This document shows, piece after piece, positions 25,730 through 34,783 of a stretch of DNA of 46,939 nt. A program made the translations under genes and the position numbers. A model generated the notes under the pieces. That model saw only the letters and a program-made list of their open reading frames with translations, had not been told where the DNA came from and searched no databases. The stretch is from an uncultured bacterium (GTDB taxonomy: Bacteria; Bacillota; Clostridia; TANB77; CAG-508). Location of the stretch: the NCBI GenBank assembly GCA_905214245.1, contig CAJMLO010000002.1, positions 1 to 46,939 of the forward strand. Reading direction: 5' to 3'. Every line of letters starts with the position of its first letter. Position 1 is the first letter of the stretch.

Positions 25730-26974
25730 ATGGATTTAAATCAGCCACTAGCATATCGTATGAAACCAAAAACATTGGATGATTATGTAGGGCAAGAACA
25801 TATTTTAGGAAAAGATAAGATATTATATAGAACAATAAAAGCAGACAGGCTTTCAAGTATTATACTTTGGGGACCTCCTGGTTGTGGCAAAACATCACTT
25901 GCAAAAGTTATAAGTAATACAACAAAATATAAATTTACAAAGATTAATGCTGTAACTGCGGGAATTGGAGATATAAAAAATGCAATAGAAGAAGCAAAAA
26001 ATGTATTCCTAAACCCAAGCGGAAAGTGTATATTGTTTATTGATGAGATTCATAGATTTAATAAATTACAGCAAGATGCACTTCTTCCATATGTAGAAAA
26101 TGGAACAGTAATATTAATAGGTGCAACAACAGAAAATCCGTATTTTGAGGTAAACAAAGCTTTAATTTCAAGGTCAATGGTATTTCATTTGCAACCACTA
26201 ACTACGCAAAATATATTTGAAGTGCTAAAAAAAGCACTAATTTCAGAAGATGGACTTGCAAGTTATAATATAAAAGTAGAAGATGATACACTTATGAAAA
26301 TTGCAGAAGTATCAAATGGAGATGTTAGAACTGCACTTAATGGACTTGAACTTGCAGTACTTACAACACAAATGGATACAGATGGATATATACATATAAC
26401 AAATGAAATTGCAAAAGACTGTGTACAATCACGAAAAGCAATATTTGATAAAAAAGGTGATAGCCATTATGATAATATTAGTGCATTTATAAAATCAATG
26501 AGAGGTAGTGATCCTGATGCTGCGATTTTTTATTTAGCAAGAGCAATAAATGGTGGAGAAGATCCAGTATTTATTGCAAGAAGAATAGTAATTGCGGCAG
26601 CAGAAGATGTAGGGCTTGCAAATCCAAATGCACTTGTTGTTGCAACATCTGCAATGCAGGCTGTAACAATGGTTGGTATGCCAGAGGCAAGAATTATTTT
26701 GTCAGAAGCGGCAACATATGTAGCAACATCTCCAAAATCAAATGCAACATATCTTGGAATAAATAAAGCTTTAGAAGATGTAGAAAATGAAGACACTGGA
26801 ACAATACCAATGCATATAAGAAATGCTCCAGCAGAAGGAATGGCTGAGGAAGGATATCACGTTGGTTACAAATATCCACACGATTATCCAGGTCATTATG
26901 TAGAGCAACAGTATTTGCCTGATAAAATGCTAGGAACAAAATATTATATAAAAGATGAAAATATACCTGATTAA
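25730..26974 (+). CDS. rarA: Replication-associated recombination protein A
   Basis: RarA (MgsA) is an AAA+ ATPase acting at stalled forks. The 414-residue protein has Walker A GPPGCGKTS, Walker B LFIDEIHRFNK, sensor 1 GATTENP, sensor 2 GDVRTALN and the C-terminal tetramerisation/MgsA domain (RNAPAEGMAEEGYHVGYKYPH). Length and motifs are normal. It forms an apparent operon with ruvA and ends at a strong terminator. Confidence 0.95.
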   Translation: MDLNQPLAYRMKPKTLDDYVGQEHILGKDKILYRTIKADRLSSIILWGPPGCGKTSLAKVISNTTKYKFTKINAVTAGIGDIKNAIEEAKNVFLNPSGKCILFIDEIHRFNKLQQDALLPYVENGTVILIGATTENPYFEVNKALISRSMVFHLQPLTTQNIFEVLKKALISEDGLASYNIKVEDDTLMKIAEVSNGDVRTALNGLELAVLTTQMDTDGYIHITNEIAKDCVQSRKAIFDKKGDSHYDNISAFIKSMRGSDPDAAIFYLARAINGGEDPVFIARRIVIAAAEDVGLANPNALVVATSAMQAVTMVGMPEARIILSEAATYVATSPKSNATYLGINKALEDVENEDTGTIPMHIRNAPAEGMAEEGYHVGYKYPHDYPGHYVEQQYLPDKMLGTKYYIKDENIPD

Positions 26975-26979
26975 AAATA

Positions 26980-27011
26980 AAGCACCCAGCTTAAATATGA
27001 GCTGGGTGCTT
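26980..27011 (+). terminator. Terminator of ruvA-rarA
   Basis: AAGCACCCAGCT pairs with AGCTGGGTGCTT around an 8-base loop. Confidence 0.8.
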
Positions 27012-27056
27012 GGCTTTATGATGTCAAAAAACTCTGTTTTCATTCAAAATCAAAAA

Positions 27057-27096
27057 AACTGGTACTCTTTGAGTTCGTCCTCAAAAGTACCAGTTT
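27057..27096 (-). terminator. Terminator of the SPFH protein gene
   Basis: AAACTGGTACT pairs with AGTACCAGTTT, with an inner CTTTGAG/CTCAAAAG stem. It lies just after the minus-strand stop codon. It shares the TGGTACT stem start with the hairpins at 4628 and 41788. Confidence 0.7.
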
Positions 27097-27100
27097 AATA

Positions 27101-28057
27101 CTATTCTTCTGTTGATGTTACATCAACTATTTGACTTTTTTTAGAAGTTCTTTTTGTTTCTTTTTCTTTTACTATTTCAGCTGCAGCACCTAATCCAGAA
27201 AGTGCACCTGTTGCTTCAAAAGGAATAAATACTTTATTTGCATCTCCATTTGCTACTTCCTTTAAAGCTTCTAAAGATTTTAATTGAACTAGTTTTTCGC
27301 TTGGATTTGCTTTCATCATTGCATCATATACAACATGAATTTCCTGTGCTTTTGCATCAGCTACTTTTTTAATAGCTTCTGCTTCACCGGCAGCTCTTCT
27401 GATTCTTGCTTCTTTATCTGCTTCAGCTTCAAGTATTGCTGCTTCTTTTTTACCTTCTGCAAGAGTTATTGCTGATTGTCTTTCACCTTCAGCTTGAAGA
27501 ATCAATGCTCTTTTATTTCTTTCTGCATTCATTTGTTTTTCCATTGCATCACGAATGTCTGCAGGTGGTGTTATATCTTTTATTTCAACTCTGTCAATTT
27601 TACAACCCCATTGATCTGTTGCTTCGTCAAGTATTAATCTTAATTTATCATTTATTGCATCACGTGAACTAAATGTTTCGTCTAAGTCCATTTTACCAAC
27701 AATATCACGAATTGTAGTAATTGCTAAATATTCAATACCTTTCTTTAGGCTTTGAATTTCATATACTGCTTTTGCAGGATCAGTTACTTTGTAGAACACA
27801 ACTGTATCAATTGTGATTGTAACGTTATCCTTTGTGATAACTCCTTGTGGTGGTATATCCATTGTTTGTTGTTTTAGACTTACAACACTACGAACATGAT
27901 CGATAAATGGAATGATTATTGTAAGACCAGCATCAGCAATTTTATAAAATTTACCAAGTCTTTCAATAATATAAACTTCAGATTGTCTAACTATTTTGAT
28001 TGATTTAAATGCTATTATTAGAATTATAACTAATAATACAAGTAATACTATTCCCAT
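27101..28057 (-). CDS. SPFH-domain membrane protein (stomatin/QmcA-like)
   Basis: A 318-residue protein with one N-terminal transmembrane helix (VLLVLLVIILIIAFKS), a band-7/SPFH domain (residues 25-185; VRQSEVYIIERLGKF, PPQGVITKDNVTITIDTVVF) and a long Ala/Glu-rich coiled coil (about 185-255) for oligomerisation. Such proteins form large membrane rings and often assist FtsH-type proteases. The NfeD partner gene usual for many members is not next to it. The start has GGAGGAAAT on the minus strand. Single-gene unit. Confidence 0.9.
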   Translation of the reverse strand: MGIVLLVLLVIILIIAFKSIKIVRQSEVYIIERLGKFYKIADAGLTIIIPFIDHVRSVVSLKQQTMDIPPQGVITKDNVTITIDTVVFYKVTDPAKAVYEIQSLKKGIEYLAITTIRDIVGKMDLDETFSSRDAINDKLRLILDEATDQWGCKIDRVEIKDITPPADIRDAMEKQMNAERNKRALILQAEGERQSAITLAEGKKEAAILEAEADKEARIRRAAGEAEAIKKVADAKAQEIHVVYDAMMKANPSEKLVQLKSLEALKEVANGDANKVFIPFEATGALSGLGAAAEIVKEKETKRTSKKSQIVDVTSTEE

Positions 28058-28256
28058 AATATTTCCTCCTAAATTTTTTTACATATATTACTATAAAAAG
28101 CTTGTGATAAGCTCTACAATAACTATTATACTATAAAAATGGAAAAAAAGGAAGAGGTTTACAAAATAATATTGACACTTTAACAAAATTGATATAAAGT
28201 TACAAATGTAATCAATATAAACAATATTTCAACTTTAAATAAAGGAGGAATAATTT

Positions 28257-29792
28257 ATGTCATATGCAATGTATGTACCTGAAAGTTTTATGGGAAGAAC
28301 TGGCTATCAAATATTTGTAGACCGGTTCAATCGCAAAGGAGAAAAGCCAGAGAAAATCGAAGGCAGAATCCTAAAAGAGTGGCAGGATGATATGCCACAG
28401 TGGTGGCCTGATGAAAAAGGAGTTTATCATAACTCTGATTTTTATGGTGGCAATTTGCAGGGAATCATTGAAAAGCTTGATTTTATCAAAGATATGGGAT
28501 TTGATTTAATTTATCTTAGCCCTATATCAAAAACACATTCTTCTCATCATTATGATGTCGAAAATCAGATGGAAATTGATCCTTGGATAGGAACATGGAG
28601 TGATTTTCAGATGCTTTGCAAGGAAGCACATAAAAGAGACATCTTGGTATGTGTGGACTTGGTGTTCAATCACATGGGTGCAAAAAGCGAGATTTTTCAG
28701 GATGCACTTGCAAACAAAGACTCAAGCTACAGAGAGTGGTTTGAATGGACATCAGACGGAAAACCTGTATTTTGGTATGGCTTTGGCGATTTGCCACAAT
28801 GTAACAAGTTAAATCCAGACTATCAAAAATATGCAACAGATGTATGTGAAAAATATTTGGAAAATGGAGCAGATGGTATAAGATTAGACCTTGGCGAAGT
28901 GTTTCCAAAAGAATTTATGCATGTACTTAGAGACTGTATAAAAAGAGTTAATCCACAGGCTATTATTGTAGTCGAAATGTGGGGACTTGCAACACACAAA
29001 GAAAATGTACAGATATATGGGGATCAGGCAGATTCTGTGATGAATTATCCATTATCTGATGCAATTTGTAGACTCATTAGATGTAAAAATGAAAAACATT
29101 TTATGTACATTTTTAATGAGCTTATGAGATATCCTGAGCAAGTACAAGATGTACTTTGGAATTTTCTAGATTCACATGATGTCCCAAGAGTATTAAATAT
29201 GCTTGCAGGTCAAGGAATGCAGGAAGATCCATTTAAGGGTGGAAGTATCTGGGATATTGAGGCACCGTGGAGAAAACGAGATGGCTCAGGAAATGTTGTA
29301 GGATTTGATACATTTGGATTTAGAAAATGGGAGTATGAAACAGACAAACCAGACGATATGGATTTGGCTAAAAAACGGCTTATGCTTGCAAGTTTTATGC
29401 AATATTCGCTTAGAGGATTGCCTATTGTGTATTATGGTACAGAAGCAGGACTTACAGGCGGAAAGGATCCATTTTGCAGAAAGCCGTATCCGTGGAGCAA
29501 TGAGGATAAGGAGCTTATTGAGCATTACAAGAAATTAGGAAGATTTCGAAAGGAGCAAAAAAGAATTTTATCAAAGGGTAATTGCAGAATTATCTATGTT
29601 ACAAGTTCGATATTGGTGTATGAAAGAGCATTTGAAAATAAAAAACTCATTTTTGTAGTTAATTTTTCAAATGAAAAGCAGTACAATGTAACCAATATGG
29701 AAGGGGCAACAGTTGTGTTAAATCTGCAAGAAAACGAAGCACAAACATTAAACCCGTACGGAGCAATTGTATATGAAATAAGAATTTCGTAA
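28257..29792 (+). CDS. Cytoplasmic GH13 alpha-glucan hydrolase
   Basis: A 511-residue alpha-amylase family enzyme without signal peptide. The GH13 conserved regions are visible: DLVFNHMG (region I), GIRLDLGE with the nucleophile Asp, VVEMWG with the acid/base Glu and FLDSHDVPR (region IV). A C-terminal beta domain follows. Substrate is likely a maltodextrin or related alpha-glucan; neopullulanase or oligo-1,6-glucosidase activity cannot be separated by eye. It uses more C/G-ending codons than its neighbours and contains the only two CGG Arg codons read in frame without a shift (28323, 29376), pointing to recent transfer. TTGACA at 28172 may be part of its promoter, but the spacer is short. 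Confidence 0.88.
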   Translation: MSYAMYVPESFMGRTGYQIFVDRFNRKGEKPEKIEGRILKEWQDDMPQWWPDEKGVYHNSDFYGGNLQGIIEKLDFIKDMGFDLIYLSPISKTHSSHHYDVENQMEIDPWIGTWSDFQMLCKEAHKRDILVCVDLVFNHMGAKSEIFQDALANKDSSYREWFEWTSDGKPVFWYGFGDLPQCNKLNPDYQKYATDVCEKYLENGADGIRLDLGEVFPKEFMHVLRDCIKRVNPQAIIVVEMWGLATHKENVQIYGDQADSVMNYPLSDAICRLIRCKNEKHFMYIFNELMRYPEQVQDVLWNFLDSHDVPRVLNMLAGQGMQEDPFKGGSIWDIEAPWRKRDGSGNVVGFDTFGFRKWEYETDKPDDMDLAKKRLMLASFMQYSLRGLPIVYYGTEAGLTGGKDPFCRKPYPWSNEDKELIEHYKKLGRFRKEQKRILSKGNCRIIYVTSSILVYERAFENKKLIFVVNFSNEKQYNVTNMEGATVVLNLQENEAQTLNPYGAIVYEIRIS

Positions 29793-29808
29793 AATCTTAT
29801 TAGATACG

Positions 29809-29837
29809 AAAAAAGCAGGAGAGATCCTGCTTTTTTT
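29809..29837 (+). terminator. Terminator of the GH13 gene
   Basis: AAAAGCAGGA pairs with TCCTGCTTTT around GAGA, followed by T residues. The rest of the gap to 30124 shows nothing recognisable. Confidence 0.88.
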
Positions 29838-30124
29838 ATGTGTTAATATTTAATAGTTTTAAGATTTATATCTCTATGCGCCTAAAAAAACATTATCAAG
29901 TAACTATTATGCTAGAAACTTAGTAAAAAAGGTATTGCAATATAAATGAATAGAAATAATTTTAAATGGCTAGAATATAAGAAAAGAGTATTGTAGAAAA
30001 AACGTGATATATAAGGTAAAACATTAAAGCCGTGTAGAAATAATAAGATAAGGCAATAAAAAGAAGATATGATTAGTCAAATATTGCAGTTATATTACAG
30101 AAATATTACAAATTTGTAAAAACA

Positions 30125-30153
30125 TTGTACATACATAAAAAATAATGTATAAT
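30125..30153 (+). promoter_or_regulatory. Promoter of variable pilin-like gene 2
   Basis: TTGTAC at 30125-30130 and TATAAT at 30148-30153 with a 17-bp spacer. The surroundings resemble the region before target 3 (ACAAATTTG, TTGTACATA and GTATAATAA are shared). Confidence 0.65.
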
Positions 30154-30184
30154 AAACAAAAAAATAGAAAAGGAGATAGAATAA

Positions 30185-31303
30185 ATGGAACAAAAGGAAA
30201 AGAAAAGACAAACAAACAAAGGAATAACGCTAATTGCGTTAGTTGTAACCATTGTGGTTTTGATAATTCTTGCAACAGTGAGTATTAATACAGTACTTGG
30301 AGATAATGGAATAATTTCAAGAGCACAAAAGGCAAGAGATTCATATTCAAACAGTCAAAAATCAGAAGATGAGCAAATGGCAGTACTTGCAAATGAAATG
30401 GCACAGTATGATACAAATGGTGGAGGTTCAGGAGGAGGAACAACAAAACCAGAAGAAGGAATAACAGCAACAGTAGAAGGAAAGACAGTAACAATAACAA
30501 AAGATAATGTGGCAACATATTTAGGAAAAGTAGTAACAAATTATGTACCAACAAAAAATAGTGTAACAATAGGAAGCACAGCATATACAGTATCAACACA
30601 ATATAGATTATACTATGTAGATTTTGATGGAAAATATGGAGAAAAAAATGGAGTGTATTTGAAGGCAGATTGTACAAGCAATAATTATGCATTAGAAGAA
30701 GATACAACAGTATCAACAGCAGACAATGTAAAAATCAAAGCATTAAATCCATCACTATATAAAGATGGAGCAACATCACCAACAGCAAGTAATAAAAATA
30801 TGAAGGCAGTAACTTTTTTAACAAATACAAATAACTGGAATAGTTTAAAGACAGGAGCAAGCATAGAAGATAAAGTAAATTATGTAGTAGGAGCCCCAAG
30901 TGTAGAAATGATGTTTGATAGTTATAATACAAAGTATGGGCTAAAGGATAAAGCAATAAATATAGGAAAATTAACAGCAGATACAGAAAGAGCAAAATTG
31001 GTATATCAATATACAAGTGGAGATGTAGGATATAAAGTAGGACCATGTCATGATAAAGGAACAGAATATGATTGTTATACATCAAAATATTCAGTAAAAA
31101 CAGATTCCGCTATAGACAGTATGTATTATCCAGGAAATAGCCAATATTACTGGCTGGCGTCTCCTTCGGCTAGCAACACTTACGGTGTGTTCGCTGTGTT
31201 CTCCTACGAAGGGGGCTATGTGAACCTCAGCACCTATGGCAACATCGCTGCGTTCTGTCCGCTAGTTTCTCTAAAATCTACAGTCTCTCTACAACTACAG
31301 TAG
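30185..31303 (+). CDS. Pilin-like protein with DGR-type variable C-terminus (target 2)
   Basis: A 372-residue paralogue of target 1: a prepilin-type leader (KRQTNKG followed by ITLIALVVTIVVLIILATVS), stalk, GGGSGGG linker and a lectin-like C-terminal domain ending YYWLASPS...AFCPLVSLKS. ATG 30185 follows AAAGGAGATAG. The first 100 bases differ from target 1 mostly at silent sites, the next 224 are identical, the middle has drifted, and the last 60 bases before the variable region are again identical. The C-terminal 17 variable codons differ in the DGR pattern. It stands between the GH13 gene and recG with its own promoter. I infer an exported binding protein; the ligand is unknown. Confidence 0.82.
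   Translation: MEQKEKKRQTNKGITLIALVVTIVVLIILATVSINTVLGDNGIISRAQKARDSYSNSQKSEDEQMAVLANEMAQYDTNGGGSGGGTTKPEEGITATVEGKTVTITKDNVATYLGKVVTNYVPTKNSVTIGSTAYTVSTQYRLYYVDFDGKYGEKNGVYLKADCTSNNYALEEDTTVSTADNVKIKALNPSLYKDGATSPTASNKNMKAVTFLTNTNNWNSLKTGASIEDKVNYVVGAPSVEMMFDSYNTKYGLKDKAINIGKLTADTERAKLVYQYTSGDVGYKVGPCHDKGTEYDCYTSKYSVKTDSAIDSMYYPGNSQYYWLASPSASNTYGVFAVFSYEGGYVNLSTYGNIAAFCPLVSLKSTVSLQLQ
30287..30510 (+). repeat. 224-bp block identical to 4991-5214
   Basis: Exact direct repeat within the two paralogous pilin-like genes; the flanks differ. Confidence 0.9.
31172..31249 (+). other. DGR variable region of target 2
   Basis: Aligned to 5891-5968 without gaps. The codons that change here are AGC, GGT, TTC, GCT, TTC, TCC, TAC, GAA, AAC, CTC, AGC, ACC, TAT, GGC, AAC, ATC and GCT, nearly all ending in C or T. 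The flanking bases are identical to target 1. Confidence 0.85.
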
Positions 31304-31362
31304 AAAGGTTAGAGAACATGCAAAACATAAACAGGCAAATAAAGTAATTTTAAGTTGTGTAT

Positions 31363-31396
31363 GTCCAAAAATTGTCGTAAAGGACAATTTTAGGAC
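31363..31396 (+). other. Stem-loop 60 bp downstream of target 2
   Basis: Fourteen paired bases with one mismatch (31363-31376 with 31383-31396, core AAAATTGTC/GACAATTTT) and a GTAAAG loop, no T tract. Targets 1 and 3 also have a stem-loop at a similar distance after the stop. It may be a cruciform aiding retrohoming, or an unrelated hairpin. Confidence 0.45.
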
Positions 31397-31440
31397 CACG
31401 TAAGTCAACACGGGTACTAATTGCTTAAAAGACAAATATA

Positions 31441-31490
31441 TAAAAGACGAGAGCCTTTGCAAATTTCCTTTGCAGGTTTTCGTCTTTTAA
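31441..31490. terminator. Hairpin terminator between target 2 and recG
   Basis: TAAAAGACGA pairs with TCGTCTTTTA, with an inner TTTGCA-containing stem. The outer part is suited to stop transcription in either direction. Confidence 0.6.
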
Positions 31491-31537
31491 AATAAGTATA
31501 AAATAACAGAAAATAAATTTTTAAAGAAAGGTAAAAT

Positions 31538-33586
31538 ATGATAGATTTAAAACAAAGTGTGCAATATGTTAAAGGAGTAGGACCCGCCAAAGCAAAAATA
31601 TTGCAAAAATTAAACATAAATACTGTAGAAGATTTAATTACATATTATCCAAGAACTTATGAGGATAGAAGCAAGCCTAAAACGATAGATAGCCTAGTTG
31701 ATGGAGAAGAGGCATTAATTGAGGTTATTGCCACTAGTACACCGACAGTTGTTAGAATGGGTAAAAATCGTTGTATGGTAAAGCTTGTTGTAAGAGATGA
31801 AACAGCATCTTGCATTGCTGTATGGTTTAATCAGAGCTATATAAAAGGCAGATTTAAAGCAGGCGAAAAATATCGACTTTTTGGCAAAATTCAAAAAAAT
31901 TATGGAAGAACAGAGATTATGAATCCAGTTTTTGACCAAGAAGATAAATCAAGAAATACCGGAAAAATAATTCCTTTGTATCCATTAACTAAAAATTTAA
32001 AACAAACATCACTTAGGATGGCTATAGAAAATGCATTAAAAATGGTTGATGGAAAACTCGATGAAGTTATGCCAAGTTATATTTTAAATAAATATCATTT
32101 GATGGAAAGAAATAATGCAATTCATCAAATACATTTTCCAGACAATTTTGATGAATGTAGTAAGGCAAGAGAAAGACTTGTTTTTGAAGAATTGCTTAGT
32201 ATGCAACTTGCACTCTCTAATTTGAAAGATAAATACAATAAAGAAAAAGATGGAATTGCTTTTAGTAAAGATGCAAAAATGTCGGATGTTATAAATTCTC
32301 TTCCATTTAGTCTTACAAAAGCACAACTTAGAGTGCTTGAAGAAATTGATAAAGATATGGAAGATAGCAAGCCTATGAACAGACTACTTCAAGGAGATGT
32401 TGGATCTGGTAAAACAATTGTGTCTATAATAAGTGCATACAAAGCTGTAAAATGTGGATATCAAGTTGCAATAATGGTTCCAACTGCAGTTCTTGCAAGC
32501 CAACATTTAGAAGAATTTACAAAAGTTTTAATGCCGTTTGGTATAAGATGTGAAATGCTTACAAGTAATGTAAAAGGAAAAAAGAGAAAAGAAATTTTAG
32601 ATGGACTTGAAAATGGAAGTGTGCAAGTTTTGATAGGAACACATGCTTTGCTTGTAGAAGATGTTGTGTTTAATAATCTTGGACTTGCTGTTACAGATGA
32701 ACAACACCGTTTTGGTGTAAGACAAAGAGGGACGATTGCTGGCAAAGGAAATAATCCTGATGTTCTTGTAATGACTGCAACACCAATACCAAGAACTCTT
32801 GGACTAATATTATATGGAGATCTTGATATATCTGTTATTGACGAACTTCCACCAAATAGGAAAAAGATTGAAACATATGCCGTTACAAAGGACATGGAAG
32901 ATAGAGTTAATAATTTTATAAGAAAAAATGTTAATGAAGGAAGGCAAGTATATATTGTTTGTCCTCTTGTTGAAGAAAATGAAGAGATTAATGCTAAAGC
33001 TGTTGTTGAGCTTGAAGCAAAATATGAGCAAGAGATATTTAGCAATTTTCGTGTTAGGTGTTTGCATGGCAAAATGAGACCAAAGGAAAAAGATGAAATA
33101 ATGCAAGAATTTAAAGATGGAAATATTGATATTTTGGTTTCTACCACTGTTATAGAAGTTGGGGTAAACGTGCCAAATGCAAGTGTTATGGTTATTGAAA
33201 ATGCAGAACGTTTTGGACTTGCACAGCTTCACCAATTAAGAGGTAGAGTTGGAAGAGGCCAGTGGCAATCGTATTGTATTTTGAAGTATCAAGGTAAATC
33301 TAAGGAGATTTTACAGAGAATGAAAATTATGCATGATACAAATGATGGATTTGTTATTGCTGATAAAGACCTTGAACTTAGAGGAGCTGGAGAATTTTTT
33401 GGAACCAGACAACATGGAATTCCTGAATTTAAAATTGCTAATCTATTTGAAGATATGCCTATTTTAAAAGAAGTTCAAGTTTGTGTGTCACAAATTGAGC
33501 AAGCCGATTCTAAACTTGAACTTCCTGAGAATCAATGCCTTCGCAAGCTAATTGATGAACGTTTTACGAAACGTATCGAGATTTGA
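31538..33586 (+). CDS. recG: ATP-dependent DNA helicase RecG
   Basis: RecG remodels stalled forks and Holliday junctions. The 682-residue protein has the N-terminal wedge OB fold (about residues 60-150), Walker A GDVGSGKT, the DEQH box in TDEQHRFGV, TATPIPRTL, and the C-terminal QLRGRVGRG and TRG motif region (LRGAGEFFGTRQHG). Size is normal. GAAAGGT precedes ATG 31538. In Bacillus recG is also downstream of the rpmB region, so this agrees with a rearranged ancestral order. Confidence 0.97.
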   Translation: MIDLKQSVQYVKGVGPAKAKILQKLNINTVEDLITYYPRTYEDRSKPKTIDSLVDGEEALIEVIATSTPTVVRMGKNRCMVKLVVRDETASCIAVWFNQSYIKGRFKAGEKYRLFGKIQKNYGRTEIMNPVFDQEDKSRNTGKIIPLYPLTKNLKQTSLRMAIENALKMVDGKLDEVMPSYILNKYHLMERNNAIHQIHFPDNFDECSKARERLVFEELLSMQLALSNLKDKYNKEKDGIAFSKDAKMSDVINSLPFSLTKAQLRVLEEIDKDMEDSKPMNRLLQGDVGSGKTIVSIISAYKAVKCGYQVAIMVPTAVLASQHLEEFTKVLMPFGIRCEMLTSNVKGKKRKEILDGLENGSVQVLIGTHALLVEDVVFNNLGLAVTDEQHRFGVRQRGTIAGKGNNPDVLVMTATPIPRTLGLILYGDLDISVIDELPPNRKKIETYAVTKDMEDRVNNFIRKNVNEGRQVYIVCPLVEENEEINAKAVVELEAKYEQEIFSNFRVRCLHGKMRPKEKDEIMQEFKDGNIDILVSTTVIEVGVNVPNASVMVIENAERFGLAQLHQLRGRVGRGQWQSYCILKYQGKSKEILQRMKIMHDTNDGFVIADKDLELRGAGEFFGTRQHGIPEFKIANLFEDMPILKEVQVCVSQIEQADSKLELPENQCLRKLIDERFTKRIEI

Positions 33587-33612
33587 TTTTATTTTTACTT
33601 TTTATACTAGAA

Positions 33613-33749
33613 CAAAGAACAATATAATATTTTAAGGAAACGCTTGAGCGACCAAACGAAGCCGAAGGCTGAGTGCGATTCGAGCAGCCGTCAATCTTTT
33701 GGATTGGCTGCGAACGGCAAGTTTCCAAAAAATATTATATTGTTCTTTG
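33613..33749. repeat. 137-bp structured repeat element with terminal inverted repeats
   Basis: The ends (33613-33641 and 33721-33749) are inverted repeats of 29 bp with two mismatches, starting CAAAGAACAATATAATATTT. The 80-bp centre is GC-rich and forms further hairpins, such as AGCCGAAGGCT and AATCTTTTGGATT. A diverged copy lies in opposite orientation at 24890-25012. It has no coding capacity. It may be a MITE-like or REP-like element, or a structured RNA. Confidence 0.8.
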
Positions 33750-33894
33750 GCTATATCAAACATTTTCTTTACAAGTAAAAATAGTTCAAAAAAGTGGCGT
33801 TTACTATTGACATTTACATAAAAAAACAATATGATATTAGATAGAAAATTGTAGAAATATGTAAAGCAAAATTTGAAAGGCAAGGAGAGTAAAT

Positions 33895-34764
33895 ATGTAT
33901 ACGAAAATGCTAACCTCTAAAATGGGTGGAGAATTAGTTAGTTTTAAACTAAATGGAGAAGAACGTATCCATCAAGGTGCTGATGCACTTGACGAAAACG
34001 GAAAAGTATATTGGAAAAGACATGCTCCAGTGCTATTTCCAGTAGTAGGTAAGCTAAAGAAGAATCAAACAATCATAAGTGGAAGAATCTATGAAATGCC
34101 ACAACATGGCTTTGCAAGAGATTTTGAATTTGAGCCAATTACAAAGCTTGATAATTTTCATTCATATGTGCTTAAGAGTAATCAAATTACAAAAAATAGA
34201 TATCCATTTGATTTTGAGTTATATACAACATATAGACTAGATGAAAATAAATTGACAACAATTTATAAAGTAATTAATACAGGTGATGGTACTCTTCCTT
34301 TTGGAATAGGTGGACATCCTGCTTTTAAGATAGATGTAGATGAACTAAAAAAAGGAAATTATTATCTTGAATTTGAAGAGGATGAAGATAAAATTCACTT
34401 TTTATATTTAGTAGATGGACTTGTTGGCACAGAGTATGCAAGAAGCAGAATGGCTGATAAGAGAACAATTAATATTGATTCAAATACATTTAATAATGAT
34501 GCATTAATAATGAAGGGAATTACATCTCACAAAATTAGTTTGAAGAATAGAAATGGCAATAAAACACTTCTTACAATGGATTTTACTGGATTTCCATATT
34601 TGGCAATATGGTCTAAACCAAATGCACCATTTATTTGCATTGAGCCATGGTATTCAACTGCGGATAATGTTAAAAGTACGGGAGTATTTATTCAAAAACA
34701 GGATATAATTGCATTAAAGCCACATGAAACTTTTGAATGTAAGTATACTGTAGAGTTTTTTTAA
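33895..34764 (+). CDS. Aldose 1-epimerase family protein (LacX/galactose mutarotase-like)
   Basis: A 289-residue beta-sandwich enzyme of the aldose epimerase superfamily, LacX-like branch. Conserved features are the Arg/His-containing PQHGFARDFEFEP and GGHPAFKIDVDE (catalytic His region), and the late Glu in CIEPWYSTAD. It probably interconverts anomers of a hexose or hexose phosphate; the sugar cannot be told. ATG 33895 follows AAGGAGAG. Twenty bases downstream is a small membrane protein gene, so they may share a transcript. Confidence 0.85.
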   Translation: MYTKMLTSKMGGELVSFKLNGEERIHQGADALDENGKVYWKRHAPVLFPVVGKLKKNQTIISGRIYEMPQHGFARDFEFEPITKLDNFHSYVLKSNQITKNRYPFDFELYTTYRLDENKLTTIYKVINTGDGTLPFGIGGHPAFKIDVDELKKGNYYLEFEEDEDKIHFLYLVDGLVGTEYARSRMADKRTINIDSNTFNNDALIMKGITSHKISLKNRNGNKTLLTMDFTGFPYLAIWSKPNAPFICIEPWYSTADNVKSTGVFIQKQDIIALKPHETFECKYTVEFF

Positions 34765-34783
34765 AAAGTAAAGAGGAATTTAT

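Noticed and set aside
29838..30124. Possible DGR template repeat or small RNA between the GH13 gene and target 2
   Set aside because: No match to the variable-region flanks GGCTGGCGTCTCC or GCGTTCTGTCC was found there or in any other intergenic region.
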